Assembly: GCA_026982235.1 (NCBI GenBank)
Contig: JALSHM010000433.1
Location: forward strand, 1-9,790
Length of the DNA stretch: 9,790 bases
DNA from: Robiginitomaculum sp.
GTDB taxonomy: Bacteria > Pseudomonadota > Alphaproteobacteria > Caulobacterales > Maricaulaceae
Direction of reading: 5' to 3'
The position numbers were made by a program, and so were the translations under genes. Positions 1 to 7,000 of this stretch are shown piece by piece. Each line of letters opens with the position of its first letter. The stretch's first letter is position 1. The notes under the pieces were generated by a model. It saw only the letters and a program-made list of their open reading frames with translations. It was not told the origin of the DNA and did no database searches.

Positions 1-201
1 GGCTATGGTTGTTTCCACAAATGAGCGATTGCCAAAGTCTTCGGAAATCACCTGTTGGAAATTGTGTTCATTGTCCGCGATGACCTTTGCCAGTTTTTGT
101 AAATTTGCCTTGCGCTCTGCCCATGACGGGTTTGGGTTGGCGTTAAATGCCGCCCGCTGGGCATTCATTATCTTTTGCAAATTTTCATCAGACATGCTCA
201 T
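1..201 (-). CDS. Aldehyde dehydrogenase, coniferyl-aldehyde type (N-terminal fragment)
   Basis: The first 67 codons of a minus-strand gene that runs off the left edge of the window. The translation starts MSMSDENLQK and contains AQRAAFNANPNPSWAERKAN, then an LxxL..VI helix and ISEDFGNRSFVETTIA. The pattern of A..A...NP.PS...R near the start followed by DFG.RS..ET is typical of the N-terminus of coniferyl aldehyde dehydrogenases. These are NAD(P)-dependent enzymes that oxidise aromatic or long-chain aldehydes to acids. The catalytic Cys and Glu lie outside the window, so activity cannot be judged. Two starts are possible: ATG at 201 (AGGA about 8 nt upstream) or ATG at 195 (AAGGGG 6 nt upstream); they differ by two residues. 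An IS end lies only 41 bp upstream of the 201 start. Family assignment is fairly firm; substrate is not. Confidence 0.75.
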   Translation of the reverse strand, partial: MSMSDENLQKIMNAQRAAFNANPNPSWAERKANLQKLAKVIADNEHNFQQVISEDFGNRSFVETTIA

Positions 202-230
202 CCCCTTATTCCTGCATTTTAGGTCATTTT

Positions 231-259
231 AATATAGTTACCGGGGCTGTCCCAGATAA
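231..259 (-). promoter_or_regulatory. Possible IS-border hybrid promoter for the aldehyde dehydrogenase gene
   Basis: On the minus strand, TATATT (231-236) forms a plausible -10 box in host DNA. Exactly 17 nt upstream, inside the IS terminal repeat, lies TTATCT (254-259), which matches only half of the TTGACA consensus. The arrangement would place a promoter across the IS/host junction, about 30 nt upstream of the dehydrogenase start. The -35 match is weak, so this is a suggestion only. Confidence 0.2.
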
Positions 260-260
260 C
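243..260. repeat. IS terminal inverted repeat (end downstream of transposase)
   Basis: GGGGCTGTCCCAGATAAC, identical over 18 bp to the reverse complement of 862-879. It marks the element end distal to the transposase start and lies 41 bp upstream of the aldehyde dehydrogenase ATG at 201. Confidence 0.92.
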
Positions 261-280
261 TATGTCATCTACTTCTTAAC

Positions 281-835
281 CTACTGATTTAACAACCTTT
301 TTTGTGTCAGTGGGTCACTGTTGTTAAATCGCCACTCACATTCTTTTAAAAATAGCCCAAAATTGGTCTTGGGTACACCATTAAATTTGCGCATATGGCG
401 CTTGGCCTGGTTCCAGAAATTTTCAGTTCCGTTGATGTGATTATCACCCTCGGCAAACAGTTCCGAGTGGTTGATCCTAAAGTGGTAAAAATCGGCCACA
501 TCGAGCGCATTATAACCACGCCAGCCATCAGAATGGACGATGCTATCTGAGACAACCTTACGCTCAATGATCGGCTGCAAAGTCTTGGAAGAGGCATCCG
601 GAATGATTTTGGTATAGACCTTGCCACCGCGCTTAAGTAGGCCAAATACAGGGATTTTACCACCTGCACCCCGTTCCAACTCAAATGCGATAATCTCGCG
701 CAACCGGTGGAAATAATAGGCCGCCGACTTGCGGTTTACACCGCACAATCTAGCGGCACACCGCGCTCTAGTTCCGGCAACAAAAAGCTCTCTCAATCTG
801 CCTTGCTTATACTGACTTAGTCTGCTCTTTCTCAT
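281..835 (-). CDS. IS1595-family (IS1016-like) transposase with internal in-frame deletion, probably inactive
   Basis: A 184-residue ISXO2-like DDE transposase. The N-terminus MRKSRLSQYKQGRLRELFVA and the following GVNRKSAAYYFHRLRE helix form the usual helix-turn-helix region. The RNase H-like domain is recognisable in KIPVFGLLKRGGKVYTKIIP, HSDGWRGYNALD (second catalytic Asp, D103), NGTENFWNQAKR (E138, K145) and LFLKECEWRFNN. Relatives carry about 25-30 more residues, including a VDESYFGG motif with the first catalytic Asp, between the LE of FELE and the GAGGK segment. Here these are fused directly (E54-R55, near base 674) without loss of frame. Start ATG at 835 is preceded by GAGGAG, and the stop is TAG at 281-283. 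Without the first Asp it should not catalyse transposition, though its intact ends could still be mobilised by a full-length copy. The family call is firm; the deletion is inferred from memory of homologues. Confidence 0.88.
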   Translation of the reverse strand: MRKSRLSQYKQGRLRELFVAGTRARCAARLCGVNRKSAAYYFHRLREIIAFELERGAGGKIPVFGLLKRGGKVYTKIIPDASSKTLQPIIERKVVSDSIVHSDGWRGYNALDVADFYHFRINHSELFAEGDNHINGTENFWNQAKRHMRKFNGVPKTNFGLFLKECEWRFNNSDPLTQKRLLNQ

Positions 836-861
836 ACTCTCCTCTATAACACATTTTTTGC

Positions 862-879
862 GTTATCTGGGACAGCCCC
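862..879. repeat. IS terminal inverted repeat (end upstream of transposase)
   Basis: GTTATCTGGGACAGCCCC, the exact reverse complement of 243-260. It lies 26 bp upstream of the transposase ATG. Between this end and the aspS start are about 110 bp of host DNA containing the likely aspS promoter. Confidence 0.92.
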
Positions 880-924
880 AAGAAATAAAACATATAAATG
901 ATGGGCTTGAAACGCCCTAAACGC

Positions 925-950
925 TTGACATTTTGGCGGCGGCGTATCAA
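925..950 (+). promoter_or_regulatory. Candidate aspS promoter
   Basis: A perfect TTGACA at 925-930 lies 61 nt upstream of the aspS ATG. The -10 element is unclear: TATCAA (945-950) is 14 nt downstream, a spacing shorter than for E. coli sigma-70 but tolerated by alphaproteobacterial housekeeping promoters. GCTAAATTC at 957-965 resembles the Caulobacter -10 but is 26 nt away. The promoter lies wholly outside the IS, so the insertion probably left aspS transcription intact. Confidence 0.4.
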
Positions 951-991
951 TGCGGGGCTAAATTCTTACTTCGATAAATAAAGAGATACTC

Positions 992-2836
992 ATGCACGCT
1001 TATCGCACCCATACTTGTAATGAACTTCGCAGCGAACAGGTCGGAGAAACTGTGCGCCTGTCCGGCTGGGTTCACCGTAAACGCGAACACGCCAATGCGC
1101 TGTTTATTGATCTACGCGACCATTATGGTATCAGCCAAGTCGTGGTTTACCCCACGGCAGACTTTTATGAAGCGGCCAAGCGGTGCCCGTCTGAATCCGT
1201 GATTACGGTCACGGGCGAATTATTGGCGCGCGATAGCGAAGCAGTAAATAAAGAATTACCCACGGGCGAGGTAGAGCTACGCGCTGACCAGATAATTATT
1301 GAAAGCCCGGCGGCAAAATTGCCCTTACCCGTGTTCGGAGAGCAAGACTATCCTGAGGACATTCGCCTCAAACACCGCTATTTGGATTTGCGCCGCGAGA
1401 CCTTACATAAGAACATTATCTTGCGCGGCCAAGTGATTAACTCTCTGCGCCGCCGGATGATTGACCAAGGTTTCACCGAATTTCAAACCCCTATCCTAAC
1501 CGCAAGTTCGCCCGAAGGGGCACGGGATTTCTTGGTGCCGTCGCGCCTCAACCCCGGCAAGTTTTATGCCCTGCCCCAAGCCCCACAACAATTCAAGCAG
1601 CTTTTGATGGTGGCGGGTTTTGACCGTTATTTCCAAATCGCGCCGTGTTTCCGCGACGAAGATGCGCGCGCCGACCGTTCGCCGGGTGAATTCTATCAGC
1701 TCGATATTGAAATGAGTTTTGTCACTCAAGAAGATGTATTTAGCGCCATCGAACCTGTGATGGCAGGCGTGTTTGAAGAATTTGCTGCCCATACCGGAGA
1801 AGCCCGCAAGGTGGAAACCCCCTTCCCGCGTATTCCCTACAAAGAAAGCATGGAGAGATACGGCTCTGACAAACCTGATTTGCGCATTCCGTTCGAGCTG
1901 ACCGATGTGTCCGAGTTTTTCACTGATGAGAGCAAAACTGGCTTTGGTATATTCGCCAAAATTACAGGTGGCGGCGGCAAGGTCATCGCCATTCCTGCGC
2001 CCGGTGCCAATGACAGCCAGTCGCGCAAATTCTTTGATAGTATGGACAAATGGGCCAAGAAAGACATGCAAGCGCCGGGTCTTGGCTATGCGCGTTTGAA
2101 ACTTGCAGACGACGGCAGTGTGGACTCTCAAGACCCTGTTTTGAAAAACTTCGAGCCGGCGCATCTAAAAGCCTTGCTGGATAAAATGGGTCTTAAGGCT
2201 GGCGATGGTGTGTTCTTTTCTGCGGGCAAGAAAAGTGACGCTTATAAGCTCGCTGGTGCCGCCTTGAAAAAAATCGCGGCGGATTTGGATATGATCGATG
2301 AGGGCGTGTTTAAGTTTTGCTGGATTGTCGATTTCCCCATGTATGAATGGGATGAAGAGACGAAAAAAGTCGAGTTCTCCCATAACCCGTTCTCTATGCC
2401 GCAAGCCCCAGAGGGCATGAGTGCTATGGACTTACTTGAGGCCGCAGATACGGTCGAAAAGCAGCTCGACATTCTCGCCTATCAATATGACATCGTCTGT
2501 AATGGCGTTGAGCTGTCCTCGGGTGCTATCAGGAACCACAAGCCGGAAACCATGTATAAAGCGTTCGAGCTTGCGGGTTACGGCCCGGAAGTCGTGGACG
2601 ATAAATTCGCAGGCATGATCAATGCATTTAAATACGGCGCCCCACCCCACGGCGGTATTGCGCCGGGTGTTGACCGGATTGTCATGCTCCTCGCTGGAGT
2701 CGACACAATCCGTGACGTGATTTTATTCCCTATGAATGGTCAAGCGCAAGATTTAATGATGAACGCCCCCGCAGAGGTGGACGCCAGCGCTTTACGCGAA
2801 TTGCATCTACGCTTGGATCTGCCGAAAGAGAAATAA
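992..2836 (+). CDS. aspS: Aspartyl-tRNA synthetase (aspartate--tRNA(Asp/Asn) ligase)
   Basis: Class II aminoacyl-tRNA synthetase of 614 residues, the normal bacterial length. It activates aspartate with ATP and loads it on tRNA in the cytoplasm. In order: an N-terminal OB-fold anticodon-binding domain (about 1-105, with SGWVHRKREHANALFIDLRD); the catalytic core with FQTPILTASSPEGARDFLVP; motif 2 as FRDEDARADR (220-229); the bacterial-type inserted GAD domain (about 295-430); and motif 3 as GGIAPGVDR (554-562). His33 in the KREHANALF loop is where discriminating enzymes such as E. coli have Leu (RRDLGSLIF), and His there is associated with non-discriminating AspRS. The enzyme may therefore also charge tRNA(Asn) for GatCAB amidation. 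Start ATG at 992 has AAGAG about 7 nt upstream and gives a standard N-terminus. It is monocistronic here, followed by a palindromic repeat and a convergent gene. Identity is certain; the tRNA specificity is inference. Confidence 0.98.
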   Translation: MHAYRTHTCNELRSEQVGETVRLSGWVHRKREHANALFIDLRDHYGISQVVVYPTADFYEAAKRCPSESVITVTGELLARDSEAVNKELPTGEVELRADQIIIESPAAKLPLPVFGEQDYPEDIRLKHRYLDLRRETLHKNIILRGQVINSLRRRMIDQGFTEFQTPILTASSPEGARDFLVPSRLNPGKFYALPQAPQQFKQLLMVAGFDRYFQIAPCFRDEDARADRSPGEFYQLDIEMSFVTQEDVFSAIEPVMAGVFEEFAAHTGEARKVETPFPRIPYKESMERYGSDKPDLRIPFELTDVSEFFTDESKTGFGIFAKITGGGGKVIAIPAPGANDSQSRKFFDSMDKWAKKDMQAPGLGYARLKLADDGSVDSQDPVLKNFEPAHLKALLDKMGLKAGDGVFFSAGKKSDAYKLAGAALKKIAADLDMIDEGVFKFCWIVDFPMYEWDEETKKVEFSHNPFSMPQAPEGMSAMDLLEAADTVEKQLDILAYQYDIVCNGVELSSGAIRNHKPETMYKAFELAGYGPEVVDDKFAGMINAFKYGAPPHGGIAPGVDRIVMLLAGVDTIRDVILFPMNGQAQDLMMNAPAEVDASALRELHLRLDLPKEK

Positions 2837-2845
2837 GCAATAAAA

Positions 2846-2962
2846 TTGTCATCCCGGCCAAGCCGTTCTTGCGGCGCAGAGCCGGGATCTCAATGTTTAG
2901 ACGAAACTGCGAGATCCCGGGTGACCGTAAGGAATGCATCTTGTGCAAGCCCGGGATGACAA
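2846..2962. repeat. Nested palindromic REP-like element, possible bidirectional terminator
   Basis: The 12-bp arms TTGTCATCCCGG (2846-2857) and CCGGGATGACAA (2951-2962) are perfect inverse copies. Inside them CCGGGATCTC (2882-2891) pairs with GAGATCCCGG (2911-2920), a 10-bp stem with a 19-nt loop. The first half can also fold by itself: ATCCCGG with CCGGGAT, plus GCCG/CGGC around TTCTTG (2862-2875). GTCATCCCGG...CCGGGATCTC palindromes are a common dispersed intergenic repeat in alphaproteobacteria. The element lies between the convergent aspS and pentapeptide-protein genes, 9 bp after the aspS stop, where RNA from either side would form a stable hairpin. There is no strong U-tract, so a terminator role is inferred. 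Confidence 0.8.
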
Positions 2963-2985
2963 AATAGTTGTACCAGGGTATTTTA

Positions 2986-3978
2986 CTAGCGATTACCTTT
3001 GGCTTGAACGGCTTCGAGCTTGCGCCGGGATTTCTCCAGCTTGGCGCGGGTGGGGCTATTCATAGGCAGATCCCCCAAGGCGCCGTCAATACCGCGCATA
3101 ATTTCGTCGAGTTCGGTTGAGCGAATAGAAAGCATCGTGCTACGCTTTGACAAATGCGGTGCCATTATCGGGCGCATGAGTGTCGGTGGCGCTTGCGGCA
3201 CCATTCTTTCCATGGGGGCTATTAGGTTAGGTTTATGCTCTCCCTCTAAAGCCACAACGTCTAACGGACAAATTTTCAAACTGAAATCCTTAGGTAATTG
3301 TGTCTCTTTGGAACCACAGGCACTGTCCAATTGGCTTTGAGTCAAACCAGATAGCTCAGCCATTTCCGCGCCGCTAAAATCAGCTCCCGCGAAATTAGCA
3401 TCTTTTACCTCAGCGTCGCCGAATTTGGTGCCTATGAATTTTGCACCAGAAAAATCAGAGCCTGTAAAATCACCACGATCAAGCTTGGCTTTGGTGAAAT
3501 TAGCATTGACAAATATCGCGCCCATAGCATCTGTGCTTTTCAAGCGGGCTTTAGTGAAATTGCTATTGGTAAAATTTCCACCGGTGAGATCGGCCTTATG
3601 TAAATCGGCAAGGATGAAATTAGACGAAACCAAATTCACATCAGACAACGTAGAACTGCGCAATACGGCTCTATTCATATTAACCTTATCGCCTTTTACA
3701 CCCATCAAATAAGCTTTGTAAAACGAGGTATGGTCAAGATTGGCTTTGCTAAAATTTGCACCCGCCAAATTGGAATGGGAGAAATCACTGCCCGCAAAAT
3801 TTGCACCCTTTAGAGACATTCCAGGCATAATTCGCCGCGATAAATCACATTCAGCACAGGAGCCGGAAAGGTGCACGCTGGTGCTGACGGGGGTCTGCGA
3901 TAGCGCAGAATTAGACCACAAAAAAACTGTAGCAGAGAGGCAAATAGCCGCCCGCTGGATAAGCAATTGTATATTCAT
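2986..3978 (-). CDS. Exported pentapeptide-repeat protein
   Basis: A 330-residue protein of unknown function. It begins with a signal peptide (MNIQLLIQRAAICLSATVFL..., likely cleaved near residue 27, ALS-QTP). A Cys pair (C41, C44 in SGSCAECDL) leads into roughly 30 A(D/N)(L/F)xx-type pentapeptides at about residues 54-205 (for example LKGANFAGSDFSHSNLAGAN), expected to form a right-handed quadrilateral beta-helix of seven or eight coils. Two further Cys follow (C221, C237), then a Pro/Met-rich stretch (250-275) and a charged helical C-terminus (288-328). The Cys pairs at both ends of the helix suggest disulfides in the periplasm. I chose ATG at 3978 because it starts the signal peptide directly; a TTG at 3996 would add six residues but has no better ribosome-binding site. 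It is convergent with aspS and downstream of nrdJ on the same strand (94 bp). Binding partner unknown. Cytoplasmic Qnr/MfpA-type gyrase protectors are unlikely homologues because this one is exported. Confidence 0.85.
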   Translation of the reverse strand: MNIQLLIQRAAICLSATVFLWSNSALSQTPVSTSVHLSGSCAECDLSRRIMPGMSLKGANFAGSDFSHSNLAGANFSKANLDHTSFYKAYLMGVKGDKVNMNRAVLRSSTLSDVNLVSSNFILADLHKADLTGGNFTNSNFTKARLKSTDAMGAIFVNANFTKAKLDRGDFTGSDFSGAKFIGTKFGDAEVKDANFAGADFSGAEMAELSGLTQSQLDSACGSKETQLPKDFSLKICPLDVVALEGEHKPNLIAPMERMVPQAPPTLMRPIMAPHLSKRSTMLSIRSTELDEIMRGIDGALGDLPMNSPTRAKLEKSRRKLEAVQAKGNR

Positions 3979-4026
3979 GGCTACTCTATAGCGCAAATTG
4001 TTCTACTACGCGAGTGATTTTGCATT

Positions 4027-4054
4027 AAAATACAGTTACTTTTTCACCTACCAA
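4027..4054 (-). promoter_or_regulatory. Possible promoter of the pentapeptide-protein gene
   Basis: On the minus strand TTGGTA (4049-4054) and TATTTT (4027-4032) are separated by 16 nt, with the -10 about 49 nt upstream of the ATG at 3978. The gene lies on the same strand 94 bp after nrdJ, so read-through from nrdJ is an alternative. Box matches are moderate only. Confidence 0.3.
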
Positions 4055-4072
4055 AATCTGCCGCGCGAACGG

Positions 4073-7000
4073 TTATGAACATCCAGTGGTTGACCCACAT
4101 GTCTCACATTTCAGGCACGTCCCATTGCGCACCAAGGTAAAATGCGCACAGGTCGGACAGGCATCACCCGTATAGCCTTTAAAACGCGCTTCTTGGGCGG
4201 TTATAGTGCTTTCGGTAATGCTCGCAGGGGCTGGCGACGGGGTTGCTCCACCACTCGACACTTCGGTCTGGTCAAGCATTTCGGTTTCATCCTGTTGCGA
4301 TTGCGATTCCGCATCAGCCGTATCCGTTGCCACTGTTTCTGGGGAAGAACGCAGGAAATGCACGATATTATCCGCATCACCACCGCGCAAGAAACCTTTG
4401 GAATATGGGACAGAAGGCGCATCTTCAAACTTGCCCCGTCCTGCCTCTTGGTCACGTTCATTATCCCCACTGCCAACTGCATCAGGCGTGATGGAATTGG
4501 GATCAACATGGGCAAGGTCATCCCAGCCAAGATAGGAAATCCCCAATTCGCGGAAAATATAATCTAGGATGGAATTGGCAAATTTAATGGTCTCATTGCC
4601 TTTAACCGGGCCAGATGGTTCGAAACGGGTAAAGATAAAGGCATCGACAAATTCCTCTAAAGGCACACCATATTGTAAGCCAATAGAAATGGCGATAGCA
4701 AAATTATTCATGACAGACCGAAAGGCTGCGCCCTCTTTGTGCATGTCAATGAAAATCTCGCCAAGCGAGCCATCTTCAAATTCGCCCGTATGCAGATAAA
4801 CCTTATGGCCACCTACTGAAGCTTTTTGGATATAGCCCGTGCGGCGATCGGGTAATCTGTGGCGCTTTGCTGGTTTTTCGACAATGCGCTCGACGATTTT
4901 CTCAACAATTTTTTCTGCGCCAACCGAGGCTTGTGCAGCTGCGGATTGCTCTTTGGTCTCGTCCAGCGCGTCCATGGCCGCTTCGTCGAACAGGGCGGAG
5001 TTGAGCGGTTGCGACAATTTAGAACCGTCGCGATAAAGCGCGATAGCTTTGAGGCCGAGATTCCATGCATCCCGGTAAACATCCGCACATTCATCTATGG
5101 TCGCCGTGCTGGGCATATTGACGGTCTTGGAAATCGCGCCAGAAATAAACGGTTGTGCTGCTGCCATCATCAATATGTGGGCATCAACGCTCAGGCTACG
5201 CGTGCCGATACGGCCACACGGCATAGCGCAGTCAAATACGGGCAAGTCCGTGGCTTTTAAATGCGGTGCCCCTTCGAGGGTCATAGCGCCGGAGCAAAAT
5301 ACATTGGCCGCTTCTATATCGTCTTGCGAATAACCCAAAACGGGCAGCAAATCATTGCCGCTAGCTTCTAATTGCGCCTCCGTTAAACCAAGCACGTCTT
5401 TGCAAAAATCTTCGCCGAGCGTCCATTTGTTAAACACGTAGCGTATATCAAATGCATCTTTGAGCGCAGCTTCGACCATGGCTAGGCGTTGTTCGTCAAA
5501 ACCGCGAGATTTTAAATCTTCAAGAGAGATTGCCGGCGAACCAGCCAGTGACCCCGTACCCAATGCATAGTTCTCGATGTCAACAATTTGGCGTTTGGTA
5601 TAGCCGAGCGCCGCCAGTGCGCGGGGCACAGAGCGGTTGATAATTTTAAAATGCCCCCCGCCCGCTAGCTTCTTGAACTTAACCAGGGCAAAATCTGGCT
5701 CGATGCCCGTGGTGTCGCAATCCATAATCAAGCCAATAGTGCCCGTTGGCGCGATAACAGAAACCTGGGCATTGCGATAGCCGTGTTTTTTACCGCCCGC
5801 TTCGGCGCGTATCCAGCGCTTCACGGCGGTGGCTGCCAAACCTTCGTAAGGGCAAGCCTTATGATTAAGCGGCGGCGGGGTCACAGATAGCCCGTCAAAA
5901 TCCGTTCGGCCTTCTGCGGCGCGGCGATGATTTTTAATCACGCGGAGCATGGGCTTACTATTCTTCTCATATTCAGAAAACGCGCCCAAATTCTTGGCCA
6001 TTTTTGCAGATGTCCCGTAAGCGACGGCACTGAGGAGCGCAGCCACAGCCCCTGCCGTAGCCCGCCCTTCTTCACTGTCATAGGCAATACCGCTAGCCAT
6101 CAATAGCCCGCCTATATTGGCATAACCAAGGCCGAGCGTGCGGTACATATAAGACTTACGTGCGATTTCCTTAGAGGGGAATTGCGCCATTAGAACAGAT
6201 ATTTCTAGGGTTATCGTCCAAAGATGACAAGCATGCTCAAACGCAGGCACATCAAATGTTACGCCTTTACCCTTGAATTTTATCAAATTGATTGAAGCCA
6301 AATTACAGGCCGTATCATCCAAAAACATATATTCGGAACACGGATTAGAACCGCGTATTTCGCCGGATTCTGGGCAAGTGTGCCAATCATTTATGGTATC
6401 ATGATATTGAATGCCCGGATCCGCACTCGACCAAGAGGCCAATCCGATTTGGTGCCATAAATCCCGCGCCCGCACGGATTTCGCAATCGAACCATCCGTG
6501 CGGCGAATGAGATCCCATGTTTCGTTCGCCTTAACGGCACGCAAGAAATCATCACTAACCCGTACGGAGTTATTGGCATTTTGCCCAGCGACTGTGCGGT
6601 AGGCTTCACTATCCCAATCCGCGTCCAATACGGGGACCTCGATTGTATCAATGCCTTGGCGCGCCAAGTTTAGCACACGTTCAATGGCACCGTCCGGCAC
6701 CCCTGCCCGCTTGGCGGCGCGGATTTCGCGCTTCAGCGCCATATTAACTTTCGGACTAAAGCAATCCTCATCAGCTCCAGAGCAGTTAATGCAAGCATTG
6801 AGAATAGCATTGAGGTGCTTTTCGAGCGCTTTCGAACCAGCCACCAACGCTGCGACTTTCATTTCTTCGCGGGTCTTCCAGCCAATAAATTCTTCAATAT
6901 CGGGGTGATCAATATCGACTATGACCATCTTAGCGGCGCGGCGTGTTGTACCGCCAGATTTAATCGCGCCCGCAGATGTATCTCCGACCTTAAGAAAACT

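Larger units (their letters stand above)
243..879 (-). mobile_element. IS1595-superfamily (IS1016-like) insertion sequence, internally deleted
   Basis: A 637-bp element bounded by perfect 18-bp inverted repeats (GGGGCTGTCCCAGATAAC at 243-260, its complement at 862-879) with a single transposase gene on the minus strand. The ends, size and transposase sequence fit IS1016-type members of the IS1595 family, whose full copies are somewhat longer (about 0.7 kb). The shortfall is explained by an in-frame gap in the transposase. The family normally duplicates about 8 bp of target, but the flanks here (TAGTTACC left, AAGAAATA right) do not match. The element sits between the divergent aldehyde dehydrogenase and aspS genes. 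Confidence 0.9.

Noticed and set aside
5..232. 75-residue plus-strand reading frame at the left edge
   Set aside because: The opposite strand encodes a clear aldehyde dehydrogenase N-terminus over the same bases, and the plus-strand translation resembles nothing and has no ribosome-binding site.
903..917. Short hairpin GGGC-N7-GCCC upstream of aspS
   Set aside because: Only a 4-bp stem with no U-tract; too weak to call a terminator or operator.
1496..2164. Long (222-codon) minus-strand reading frame inside aspS
   Set aside because: It is antisense to conserved catalytic-core and GAD-domain sequence of aspS, and its translation has no recognisable domain. It reflects codon bias, not a gene.
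3361..3830. Recurring AAATT/AAATTTGC-like DNA motif every 15-30 bp, suggestive of a tandem repeat or array
   Set aside because: It is the coding signature of the A(N/D)F/L pentapeptides on the minus strand, not a DNA-level repeat or CRISPR.
3979..3996. TTG start adding six residues to the pentapeptide protein
   Set aside because: It lacks a ribosome-binding site and would lengthen the n-region ahead of an otherwise typical signal peptide starting at ATG 3978.
4016..4072. Intrinsic terminator after nrdJ
   Set aside because: No stem of useful length followed by a U-run is visible between nrdJ and the pentapeptide gene.
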